Origin: JAKFYM01 sp964416595
Lineage (GTDB): Bacteria > Bdellovibrionota > UBA1018 > CAIPTA01
Direction: 5' to 3'
Assembly: GCA_964416595.1 (NCBI GenBank)
Contig: CAYQES010000005.1
Coordinates: 1-64,000 of the forward strand
DNA: 64,000 bases
Shown: piece after piece, positions 46,048 through 53,522 of the stretch
How the letters are laid out: each line of letters begins with the position of its first letter
Numbering within the stretch: the stretch's first letter is position 1
Program-made: the position numbers and the translations under genes
Notes under the pieces: generated by a model
The model's input: only the letters and a program-made list of their open reading frames with translations
Databases searched by the model: none
Told to the model about the DNA's origin: nothing

Positions 46048-47346
46048 ATGTATTCTAATGTTTTAAGCGCATGGGCGCTACTCTTATGGTTGGCAAGCAG
46101 CTCTTCCGCTTGGGCCGCTCCCCTCAATCTTAAAAACGCTGTGGACTATGCCCTTCGGCACTCTCCCAATATAGACAGCGCTCAACGAAATGCTCTCATC
46201 AGCACCTTGGAAAGAAAAAATGCTCTGGCGGCGTTTTTCCCCACGCTTGATTTAGATTCTAGCCATGGCATTACCCGCACCCACCCCATTTCCGATCCGG
46301 AGATTTGGACCAGTAAATTCTCGGTAAACTTGGCGCAAACCCTTTACGATAACGGCCAAAATTTCACGCGCTATAAAACCGCCAACCTACTAGAGCAGGA
46401 ACAAGCCATCCAACTCTTACAAATCCGGGATAAATTAATTTTAGATATTGCCCGGGAATTTTATCAGTACGCTCTGGCTACAAAGGTATTGGAAATCCAA
46501 CAAGAGCAGTACAACTTGCTGCAAAAACAATACGAACTAGTGGAAGGTTCTTACAAGCAGGGGCTAAAAACCAGGAAGGACTATTTGCGTTTTAAAACGC
46601 AAGTGAACCGCGCTGATATCGATCTCGTAAACGCAAAAAATACGGTCACAAAATCTAAACAAGAGCTAATGCGTTTACTCGGCGTGCCTCTAGATTCCAA
46701 CGAGAATTTCTCCTTTTTGCCCGATGAATCCATCCCCAAGCAAAAAAATCCATTGGATCTTCCCTTGGCTAGCCACCGAGAAACTCGCATCGCCGAATTA
46801 CAAAAAGAAATGCAGAAATTAAAAGAAGCTCAGGCCCACCGGCGCCTATGGCCGGAGCTCTATCTCACCGCAGGAGGAAGTTACGGCAGCAACGAATATC
46901 TTGGCACCGGCACCAAGATCGAAGATAAGGATATTTTAAGTTGGAATGCGGTCGTGGGAATAAAATACAACTTTCTCGATTGGGGCACCCGCAGCCGCCA
47001 AGCGGAAGCGGAAGCGCAAAGAACAGCGATCCAAAGCAATGAAACCGATAGTCGCTTGCAGGCCTTGCGGCAAGAGCTCTCGCGTTTGTCCCTCGATTTT
47101 CGCCAGCTCTCACAAAATTTTCGTTTAGGGACGGAATTACTTTCCTTGGAAAAGAAGAATTTAGAGCTCATCACTAACGAATACCGCCAAGGCAAAGTGC
47201 AATACTTGGATTACATCACAAGCTTGAAAGATTTCGCCAACGCCCGCATCGGCTACTACACTTCGCTTTTTGATCTAAAAAAAGGCATCCTCGCCCAAAA
47301 ATACCACCAAGGAACGATCTATGACGCCATTCTTGAGCAAGAATAG
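46048..47346 (+). CDS. TolC-family outer-membrane efflux protein
   Basis: 432 aa with signal peptide MYSNVLSAWALLLWLASSSS-AWA and the typical start APLNLKNAVDYALRHSPNI. Two OEP halves follow with long helices (ILDIAREFYQYALATKVLEI, QYELVEGSYKQGLKTRKDYL, and RQGKVQYLDYITSLKDFANA). It would form the trimeric outer-membrane exit duct. The adaptor gene starts 26 bp before this stop, and MacB follows, giving a complete tripartite pump operon. Confidence 0.92.
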   Translation: MYSNVLSAWALLLWLASSSSAWAAPLNLKNAVDYALRHSPNIDSAQRNALISTLERKNALAAFFPTLDLDSSHGITRTHPISDPEIWTSKFSVNLAQTLYDNGQNFTRYKTANLLEQEQAIQLLQIRDKLILDIAREFYQYALATKVLEIQQEQYNLLQKQYELVEGSYKQGLKTRKDYLRFKTQVNRADIDLVNAKNTVTKSKQELMRLLGVPLDSNENFSFLPDESIPKQKNPLDLPLASHRETRIAELQKEMQKLKEAQAHRRLWPELYLTAGGSYGSNEYLGTGTKIEDKDILSWNAVVGIKYNFLDWGTRSRQAEAEAQRTAIQSNETDSRLQALRQELSRLSLDFRQLSQNFRLGTELLSLEKKNLELITNEYRQGKVQYLDYITSLKDFANARIGYYTSLFDLKKGILAQKYHQGTIYDAILEQE

Positions 47347-48184
47347 AATTATATTAATAACTGGAATTTGCCTCATAGCTGCCGTTACCTATTTTTTAGT
47401 TACGAAAAAAAGCGCTCCCAACCAGCGCCTAGGCTCCGTACAACGCCAAGATCTGATCCAAAAAGTTACCATTGCCGGCACCGTAGCACCCAAGCGCCGC
47501 ACTTTGGTTACTACGCCCTATAACGGCTATGTAAAACAAATTTTTGTGCAAGTGGGCGATGCGGTGAAAGCGGGCCAGCCACTCGTGAGCGTGACCCAAT
47601 CCTTACAATCCTCGGAAGCCGTGTTTCCTTTACGAGCTCCCTATGCAGGCACCGTGGTGCAAGTGCAAAAAAATGAGGGCGAAAACGTGAAGGAGGGGGA
47701 TATAAATGAATACATTATGCGGATCGACGATCTCAGCCAATTTTACGTGAATGCCACCGCCCCCGAAATTGATCGCACTAAACTCGCTAAGGGCCAGGAA
47801 ACAGTGATCAAGGTTTCTGCTCTTTTCAACAAATCCTATAAAGGAAAGATCACGGAGCTGGCCTTGGCTCCCAAAGAAAAATCGGGGGAAAACCAATTGG
47901 ATTACCCTGTGCGCATTGAAGTTTTGAATAAAGATGAGCAACTGGGCTCTGGAATGTCAGTACTAGTGGATATCGTAACGGCCAAAAAAGAAAATGTGCT
48001 CACGCTTCGCCATGAATACATTCATCGCAAAGATGACGGTTCTCCCTATGTGGTTTTAGCCACCGGCGAGAAACAAGACATCAAACTCGGCATGCAAAAT
48101 GATGAAATGTTTGAAATTGAAGGGCTTAACGAAAAAACGCAGGTGCAACAGGTGGATTTCTCGGCTCTATCGGCGGAAAAATGA
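47321..48184 (+). CDS. Periplasmic adaptor (HlyD/MacA-type), apparently hairpinless
   Basis: 287 aa. N-terminal membrane anchor (residues 10-27), first lipoyl half-motif about 63-92 (YVKQIFVQVGDAVKAGQPLV), second about 101-130 (LRAPYAGTVVQVQKNEGENV), then beta-barrel (FYVNATAPEIDRTKLAKGQE) and membrane-proximal domains. Only about a dozen residues separate the lipoyl halves, where usual adaptors have a 60-120 residue alpha-hairpin that reaches TolC. Total length is accordingly shorter than MacA (about 370 aa). It overlaps tolC-like by 26 bp and macB-like by 4 bp, so frameshift loss is unlikely. Confidence 0.88.
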   Translation: MTPFLSKNRIILITGICLIAAVTYFLVTKKSAPNQRLGSVQRQDLIQKVTIAGTVAPKRRTLVTTPYNGYVKQIFVQVGDAVKAGQPLVSVTQSLQSSEAVFPLRAPYAGTVVQVQKNEGENVKEGDINEYIMRIDDLSQFYVNATAPEIDRTKLAKGQETVIKVSALFNKSYKGKITELALAPKEKSGENQLDYPVRIEVLNKDEQLGSGMSVLVDIVTAKKENVLTLRHEYIHRKDDGSPYVVLATGEKQDIKLGMQNDEMFEIEGLNEKTQVQQVDFSALSAEK

Positions 48185-50214
48185 GACCGATCTTAGAAAT
48201 TTGCCATCTCTCGCATGCCTATAAAATAGGAGATGAAACTCTACCCATCCTCTCGGATCTAAATTTCTCGCTGATGGCCGGTGAAATGGTGGCCGTGCAG
48301 GGCCCCTCGGGTTCCGGAAAATCTTCTCTACTCTATCTTGTGGGTTGCTTGCAACAGGTGCAGAAAGGGAAAATTTTTCTAGACGGGGAGGACGTCTCTA
48401 GTTTGAACGAAGATAGTCTCGCGTTTTTCCGTAACCGCCGCCTTGGATTTATTTTCCAGCAATTCCATCTTTTGCCTAAAGCCACCGTATTGGAAAATAT
48501 TCTCCTGCCCGCGCACTACCCTTCAGAAATCGCTACCGTTGGGTCAGCCGAAAAACAAAAAGCGCGAGAGTTAGCCAAACTTGTGGGCTTAAGTGATCGG
48601 CTCGATCATCGCCCCAACCAACTTTCGGGAGGCCAGCAACAACGTGTGGCCATCGCCCGCTCCCTAATGAACGATCCCGCTTTGATTTTAGCCGATGAGC
48701 CCACAGGGAATTTAGACTCTAAATCCTCGGCCCAGATCATGGAACTTTTGCGTACTCTCAACGGGCAAGGCCACACCATTCTGTTAATCACTCACGATCG
48801 GGAAGTAGCGCTGAAATGCGACCGCATCCATCATATTCGGGATGGAAAATTCACGGAAGTGGAAGAGGGCGAAAAAAGAGACAAACAGAGAGTAGTACCT
48901 CTTCCCAAACAATCCTTACCCCAAAAAGTAAAACTCTCGCTTCCGCAAACTTTGCGCTTGGCACGAGCCCAATTGCCGGTGGCCTGGGAAAATTTGAACC
49001 GCAATAAAATTCGCTCAAGCCTCACGATGCTTGGGATCACGATCGGCATCGCGGCCGTATTATCCATGGTCACCTTGGGCCAATTCACCAAGTGGAAAAT
49101 CCTGGATTCTTACGCAGAGCTTGGCGTGAACACCTTGAATTTTTACGGGTACCGCAATTGGGAAATGAAGGCAACCGATGCGGTACCAAATATGTTCCAA
49201 GATTTTAATTGGGAACAGGATATTTTGCCCTTACGGGAAATTTTTCCAGAAATTGATAAAATGTCGCCCACCCACTTTGCTTGGAGCGTGAAAGCGAGGT
49301 TAGGCGGAAAATCCGTGGAATCCGACGTGCGCGCCATGGGCATCAACCACCATGCGCTTACGATCATGAATCGAAAATTGCAGTTTGGGAATAATATTTC
49401 CTCTTATCATGTGGAAAATGGCAGTGGCGTTTGTTTATTAGGATCTGAAGTCGCCGAACGGCTGATGCCAGGTCCACGCATCCTTGGCCAAACCATGCTC
49501 GTGCAAGTGAATAACAATTCTTTCAGCTGCCGAGTGATCGGAGTTTTGAAATCTGTTTCCTCGAATAAAGAATGGAACAAACCAAATTTGCAAGTTCTCA
49601 TGCCCTCTAGCTACTTCGTGCAGGCCAATACGGAGCGTTGGTACAAACGTCTACAGAATGTATTGATCCAATTAAAAAACGGTTCCGACGTGGAAAAAGT
49701 AGGCAAAGGCATCCGCGCCTTCTTTGAGCAAAAATATGGGGCCTCGGGGCGCTTCATAGTGGATAGCGATAGCGTGCTCATTTCCCAAATGCAAAAATTC
49801 CTCACCCTCTTTACCATACTACTCACCTTCATCGCCCTCGTCTCTTTGGCCGTGGGCGGAATCGGTATCACCAATATGATGCTAGTTTCCGTTTCCGAGC
49901 GCTTTCGGGAAATTGGTTTAAGGAAAGCCTTGGGCGCAACTCCCACCAGCATTCGCCTCCAATTTTTAATGGAGTCGATTTTGATTTGCGGCATTGGTGG
50001 GCTCCTTGGGATTGTGATTGGCCTAGGTGGCTACCATGGAATTTTATTTGGTGTGAGTAAACTTATGCCAAAATTAGGTTTCACTTGGCTGATTGATTGG
50101 TCCGCTTTGATTTTCTCTGTGGTGGCGATCTTGATCGTGGGCGTGGTGAGCGGTCTCTTTCCTGCACTCAAAGCGGAACGCTTGCAGGTGATTGAAGCCT
50201 TGAGATCCGAATGA
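48181..50214 (+). CDS. MacB-like ABC transporter (ATPase-permease fusion)
   Basis: 677 aa. ATPase domain about 1-225: Walker A GPSGSGKSS, signature LSGGQQQRVAIARS, Walker B LILADEPTG. A basic linker follows, then a membrane helix at about 275-295 (LTMLGITIGIAAVLSMVTLG), a periplasmic MacB core domain about 300-540, and three FtsX-type helices at the end (GGIGITNMMLVSVSERFREI, GLRKALGATP). MacB pumps export peptides, lipids or macrolides by periplasmic mechanotransmission. The substrate is unknown. Confidence 0.93.
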   Translation: MRPILEICHLSHAYKIGDETLPILSDLNFSLMAGEMVAVQGPSGSGKSSLLYLVGCLQQVQKGKIFLDGEDVSSLNEDSLAFFRNRRLGFIFQQFHLLPKATVLENILLPAHYPSEIATVGSAEKQKARELAKLVGLSDRLDHRPNQLSGGQQQRVAIARSLMNDPALILADEPTGNLDSKSSAQIMELLRTLNGQGHTILLITHDREVALKCDRIHHIRDGKFTEVEEGEKRDKQRVVPLPKQSLPQKVKLSLPQTLRLARAQLPVAWENLNRNKIRSSLTMLGITIGIAAVLSMVTLGQFTKWKILDSYAELGVNTLNFYGYRNWEMKATDAVPNMFQDFNWEQDILPLREIFPEIDKMSPTHFAWSVKARLGGKSVESDVRAMGINHHALTIMNRKLQFGNNISSYHVENGSGVCLLGSEVAERLMPGPRILGQTMLVQVNNNSFSCRVIGVLKSVSSNKEWNKPNLQVLMPSSYFVQANTERWYKRLQNVLIQLKNGSDVEKVGKGIRAFFEQKYGASGRFIVDSDSVLISQMQKFLTLFTILLTFIALVSLAVGGIGITNMMLVSVSERFREIGLRKALGATPTSIRLQFLMESILICGIGGLLGIVIGLGGYHGILFGVSKLMPKLGFTWLIDWSALIFSVVAILIVGVVSGLFPALKAERLQVIEALRSE

Positions 50215-50979
50215 TTACTGGTTCAACTTAAGGTTCGTAACCACAATCTCCACACGGCGATTGAGGGCCCGGCCCTCTTCCGTTTTATTAGAGGAGAGCG
50301 GTTGCCCATCCGCAAAACCTGCGGCGGATAAACGGGCTGTAGGAATTTGGTGTTTAGCGCGGATATAGCGCACGATCCAAACGGCCCGGGCTGTAGAAAG
50401 ATCCCAATTGGTTTCAAACTTTCCTTCTCCGGGGGAGGAATCGTCCGTATGGCCTTCTACCCGGATAATCCGGTCACCATCCTTCACTACAGCCGCAATT
50501 TTATCGATCAAAGGCCAATACATTTTGTCCACGTTATCTTGGCCTGGCTTAAATAATTTATTGGCGGAAAAACGAATCACGAGGCCCCGGTCGTCGTACA
50601 CCATGCGAAGTGTATCTTTCAGATCTGTAGTTTGTAATTGATAGGCAATGCTTTCTTCTACCCGGGCAGCTATCTTTTGCAATTCAGGGCTAATTGGCGG
50701 CCGAGCATTGGTGCGGCCCGCAGGAGAATCAATCACTTGGCCCATATCAGAGGAAGGATTGCCAAGAACATTCACCACATTTCCCGATCCCATATCCATC
50801 ATAGTGGAAGGGCCATTAAACGTGCGGGCGATGGCTTCGGTGATTTGTTTGATCTTGGCTTTATCTTGGTTGGCGATAGAATACATCACCACGAAAAACG
50901 CGAACAACAAGGTAATGAAATCCGCATAGCTCACGAGCCAGCGTTCGAGGTTCACGTGCTCCGGGTGCTTCTTTTTCAC
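50215..50979 (-). CDS. motB: Flagellar stator protein MotB
   Basis: 254 aa. Membrane helix with the proton-carrying Asp 20 in VSYADFITLLFAFFVVMYSI, plug/linker and OmpA-like peptidoglycan-binding domain (RVEGHTDDSSPG, NWDLSTARAVWIVRYI, LSAAGFADGQPLSSNKTEEG, NRRVEIVV). It anchors the stator to the wall. It starts at the base following the motA stop and is convergent with macB-like, their ends adjoining at 50214/50215. Confidence 0.96.
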   Translation of the reverse strand: MKKKHPEHVNLERWLVSYADFITLLFAFFVVMYSIANQDKAKIKQITEAIARTFNGPSTMMDMGSGNVVNVLGNPSSDMGQVIDSPAGRTNARPPISPELQKIAARVEESIAYQLQTTDLKDTLRMVYDDRGLVIRFSANKLFKPGQDNVDKMYWPLIDKIAAVVKDGDRIIRVEGHTDDSSPGEGKFETNWDLSTARAVWIVRYIRAKHQIPTARLSAAGFADGQPLSSNKTEEGRALNRRVEIVVTNLKLNQ

Positions 50980-51756
50980 TTAGTGTTTGCCTTCTTCGTG
51001 GGTGCGGTATTTGTGGTCCAAAAATACTTCTAATTTTTCTTTTAAGAAGTGAGGGTTCAAACCTTCCTGGATGCCTTGCACACCCACTTTGATCAATTCA
51101 TTACGCTGTTGCATAATGGCGGCCTTACGTTTCACTTTGGTTCCCATGGGCATGAAGATCAAGTTGGCGAATCCCACCCCGTATACAGTGGCCACGAAAG
51201 CAACGGCAATACCGGGGCCGATCGCATCCGGGTTATCCAAGTTTCTCATAACGTGAATCAATCCCAACACCGCTCCGATGATTCCTACCGTGGGAGTATA
51301 ACCACCGATACCTTCCAGGAGTTTTCCCGCTACTTCCGTTTCTTCAAATTCGAAGTAAGCATCGGCCTCAAGAATTTCGGTAACGGTTTTGGGCTCGAAT
51401 CCGTCGATCACGAACTTCAAGGCTTTTTTAAATTTTTCGTCCACGATGCTATTGCGCATCCCTTCGATGGCAAGCACACCCTCTTTCCGGGCCACAGTGG
51501 CTACCTTCACGATTTCTTCGATTAAGGGGCGGTAATCAGTGTCCAAATTTTTGAAAACAAGCTTCATTCCTTCCGTGAAGGCCCTTTTCAAATCGGCCAT
51601 GGGAAAGCTCACCATGATGGCGCCGAAAGCCCCCCCCATCACAATGATGAATGCAGTGGGGGCGTAAATTGCCGTGGGCGGCAAGTGTTCGAGGTACGCT
51701 CCACCCACTACGGCCGCAATACCAAGCACAATCCCGAGTATACTTACGATATCCAT
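50980..51756 (-). CDS. motA: Flagellar stator protein MotA
   Basis: 258 aa with four membrane helices and the stator core (GIGGYTPTVGIIGAVLGLIH, GPGIAVAFVATVYGVGFANL). The cytoplasmic loop lies between helices 2 and 3. It pairs with MotB to make the ion channel of the flagellar motor. It overlaps flbD by 1 bp. A run of eight G (51630-51637, minus sense) lies near codon 40. Confidence 0.96.
   Translation of the reverse strand: MDIVSILGIVLGIAAVVGGAYLEHLPPTAIYAPTAFIIVMGGAFGAIMVSFPMADLKRAFTEGMKLVFKNLDTDYRPLIEEIVKVATVARKEGVLAIEGMRNSIVDEKFKKALKFVIDGFEPKTVTEILEADAYFEFEETEVAGKLLEGIGGYTPTVGIIGAVLGLIHVMRNLDNPDAIGPGIAVAFVATVYGVGFANLIFMPMGTKVKRKAAIMQQRNELIKVGVQGIQEGLNPHFLKEKLEVFLDHKYRTHEEGKH
51630..51637 (-). 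repeat. G8 homopolymer inside motA
   Basis: Eight consecutive C on the plus strand encode the Met-Gly-Gly-Ala turn of motA (ATG GGG GGG GCT on the coding strand). Such tracts can slip during replication; a one-base change here would truncate MotA. Confidence 0.6.
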
Positions 51757-51965
51757 TATTTTGTCCTATGCTGAAGCGGCTCCCACAACCATCGCCGCTT
51801 GTAATCGATCACGAGCTGCACCACTTCTTCCACTGTCTCCTTCACCATGAATTTTTCGTCATTGGCAATGAGCGTGATCAAAGTATCCGGCGTTGCTTCC
51901 ACAAACTTTATGTGCTCTGCGTTCAGCACGAATTCTTTATTGTTCAGCCGATGCAGAGTGATCAT
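51756..51965 (-). CDS. flbD: FlbD-family flagellar protein
   Basis: 69 aa, the usual size. It matches the short FlbD/SwrD family: MITLHRLNNKEFVLNAEHIK, FVEATPDTLITLIANDEKFM and VKETVEEVVQLVIDYKR. In spirochaetes and Firmicutes it sits before motA and raises stator function. Here also it precedes motA (stop/start overlap at 51756). This is not the NtrC-type FlbD of Caulobacter. Confidence 0.93.
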   Translation of the reverse strand: MITLHRLNNKEFVLNAEHIKFVEATPDTLITLIANDEKFMVKETVEEVVQLVIDYKRRWLWEPLQHRTK

Positions 51966-51984
51966 TCTTGAATGTTATCAGTGG

Positions 51985-52443
51985 CTAAGAAGGTTTGAAA
52001 CGCGGGGCCGTGTAACGGACCGCAACTTTCAAGGATTCCTCATAAAAGAAATGTTGGGCGATCTCCAAAAACTGGGAAAGATTTTGGGGCTGCTGCCAAT
52101 CGTGGAAAAAATTCTTAAGCGCTTTTTCTTGCGAATCACTGAGGAAAAGTGCAAAAACCTCTGCCTCTAGAGGTAAAGTTGCTATGTTTTCCTGCCAGCG
52201 GTTAGGCGAAAGGCAAGGAACTTCTCCATTCTCTGGCAGCTCTAGGCCCCGCAGCCGTAAATTTTGGCAAAGCTCATCGGCCAGAAGGTAAGGGCCTGCT
52301 TTTTCTACAGCCAATTGAGCCTCACTGGGCCCCAAAATCCTTTGCACCACTTGTAAACGCATTTTCCCTCGCCTCAAAGCTAGCGCTGGTATCTCAAACA
52401 GCGAACAGCCTTCTGGCAATTCAGAGCATAACCATTGTTTCAT
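51985..52443 (-). CDS. Unknown protein coupled to a methyltransferase
   Basis: 152 aa (MKQWLCSELPEGCSLFEIPA...). No signal peptide or membrane helix; mixed alpha/beta composition with Leu-rich helices (LLADELCQNLRLRGLELP, EVFALFLSDSQEKALKNFFH). It starts 4 bp inside the methyltransferase 3' end and ends 19 bp before flbD. I do not recognise the family. Coupling suggests that it is a partner of the methyltransferase. Confidence 0.6.
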   Translation of the reverse strand: MKQWLCSELPEGCSLFEIPALALRRGKMRLQVVQRILGPSEAQLAVEKAGPYLLADELCQNLRLRGLELPENGEVPCLSPNRWQENIATLPLEAEVFALFLSDSQEKALKNFFHDWQQPQNLSQFLEIAQHFFYEESLKVAVRYTAPRFKPS

Positions 52444-53498
52444 ACCGACCCTCCCGGCAAGAGAAAGAGCGCCCGCTGTAATTTCTCATTCTGCTCCTGA
52501 GGCACAGGCTTTGTGGAGTCAAAGCTCACCACTTCTTCCAACAAACGGGAGAAAAAACGACCACGGGTGGGCAAAGCCGGATTCCAGTGCCAAGGAGGAA
52601 GGGCGGATTGTTTTTTTGTGTCTGATCTACTGGCAAAAAAACAAAAATTTTCTTCTAAGCCACCCAAAGCTTCTAAAACTGCCAGGCGCTCCCAGCACCC
52701 ACTATTTGCGGGAAACTTGGCCAAATTTTCCGCCACCTCTGGCTGGCCTGAAGGCCTGTGTAGGAACTGCCCGAGCTGTAAGCCAGCGTATTGCAGAAAA
52801 TCTCGCAGCGAAAGCGCCGTGAAGGGTTGGTCACAAGGATGGAGGTAACCATCGGCGAGGCCATTGTTGGTTATGCTGTCTTTGTACAAATGAAAATACA
52901 TTCGATAGGGGTGGGATGCGGGTAGATCCGCCATTAGTTTTCGCACTTCTTTGGGCGTTTCCGCTCCCAACATTTCAGCCAATGCTTTGGCTCCATAGAG
53001 CAGATCCCGCCCCCACTGGCTGTACACCATGAAACGAAACACAGCATTTGGTTTCGCTCTTTCCACCAGAGCTCGTGCTCCCAGCAATGGATCAGGCAGG
53101 TGATGGAGCACTCCTGTGGCCACCACATAATCAAAATCATTTTCCGCAAGCTTTTGAAAATCCTCCTGGATCAATTGTATCCGAGAGGCCACACCTCGCA
53201 TCTTTGCTTGCCACTGCAACTTTTCTAAAGAGGCCTCGGAAAGATCCACGGCTGAGATTTGCGCTTTTGGATTGGCCAGGGCCACTGCCACAGGCTCCAA
53301 TGTGCCGCAACCGGCCACCAAAATGCGGGGCTGGGAACTAGCTCCCCCCAAATGGCCAAAACAAGAAGCATAGCCCGCTTGATAGTTGAGTAAAGGTAGA
53401 TCATCTCGGCGAATGGGCTGCAAAAATGGACTAAAAAGCCCGACTGGTGGGTACGGGTAGTTCTCATAAAGTTCCCCTACGGCTTCGAGCTTTTCCAT
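52440..53498 (-). CDS. Class I SAM-dependent methyltransferase
   Basis: About 352 aa from ATG 53498; a TTG seven codons earlier is open. N-terminal LYENYPYPP and LLNYQAGYASCFG are typical of a group of bacterial methyltransferases. Motif I is RILVAGCGTLEPVAVA, then ISAVDLSEASLEKL, IQLIQEDFQKL and FDYVVATGVLHHLPDP. The C-terminal 170 residues hold an extra domain with DGYLHPCDQPFTALSLRDFL. The target (small molecule or protein) is not predictable. It diverges from uvrB with only 24 bp between start codons and leads a run into flbD-motA-motB. Confidence 0.87.
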   Translation of the reverse strand: MEKLEAVGELYENYPYPPVGLFSPFLQPIRRDDLPLLNYQAGYASCFGHLGGASSQPRILVAGCGTLEPVAVALANPKAQISAVDLSEASLEKLQWQAKMRGVASRIQLIQEDFQKLAENDFDYVVATGVLHHLPDPLLGARALVERAKPNAVFRFMVYSQWGRDLLYGAKALAEMLGAETPKEVRKLMADLPASHPYRMYFHLYKDSITNNGLADGYLHPCDQPFTALSLRDFLQYAGLQLGQFLHRPSGQPEVAENLAKFPANSGCWERLAVLEALGGLEENFCFFASRSDTKKQSALPPWHWNPALPTRGRFFSRLLEEVVSFDSTKPVPQEQNEKLQRALFLLPGGSV

Positions 53499-53505
53499 GA
53501 GCTGT

Positions 53506-53513
53506 AGTATACT
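53506..53513. promoter_or_regulatory. Palindromic -10 shared by divergent uvrB and methyltransferase
   Basis: AGTATACT is a perfect palindrome in the middle of the 24-bp divergent gap, so both strands read TATACT, one mismatch from TATAAT. Start sites about 7 bp outward would fall within 1-3 bp of both ATGs, implying near-leaderless mRNAs. No good -35 element is visible on either side. Confidence 0.4.
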
Positions 53514-53522
53514 CAACAATCC

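Noticed and set aside
53499..53522. LexA-type operator before uvrB
   Set aside because: CTGTAGTATACTCAAC has the left half of a CTG-N10-CAG box but not the right half, and no TTAC-N3-GTAA box was seen; SOS control is unsupported.
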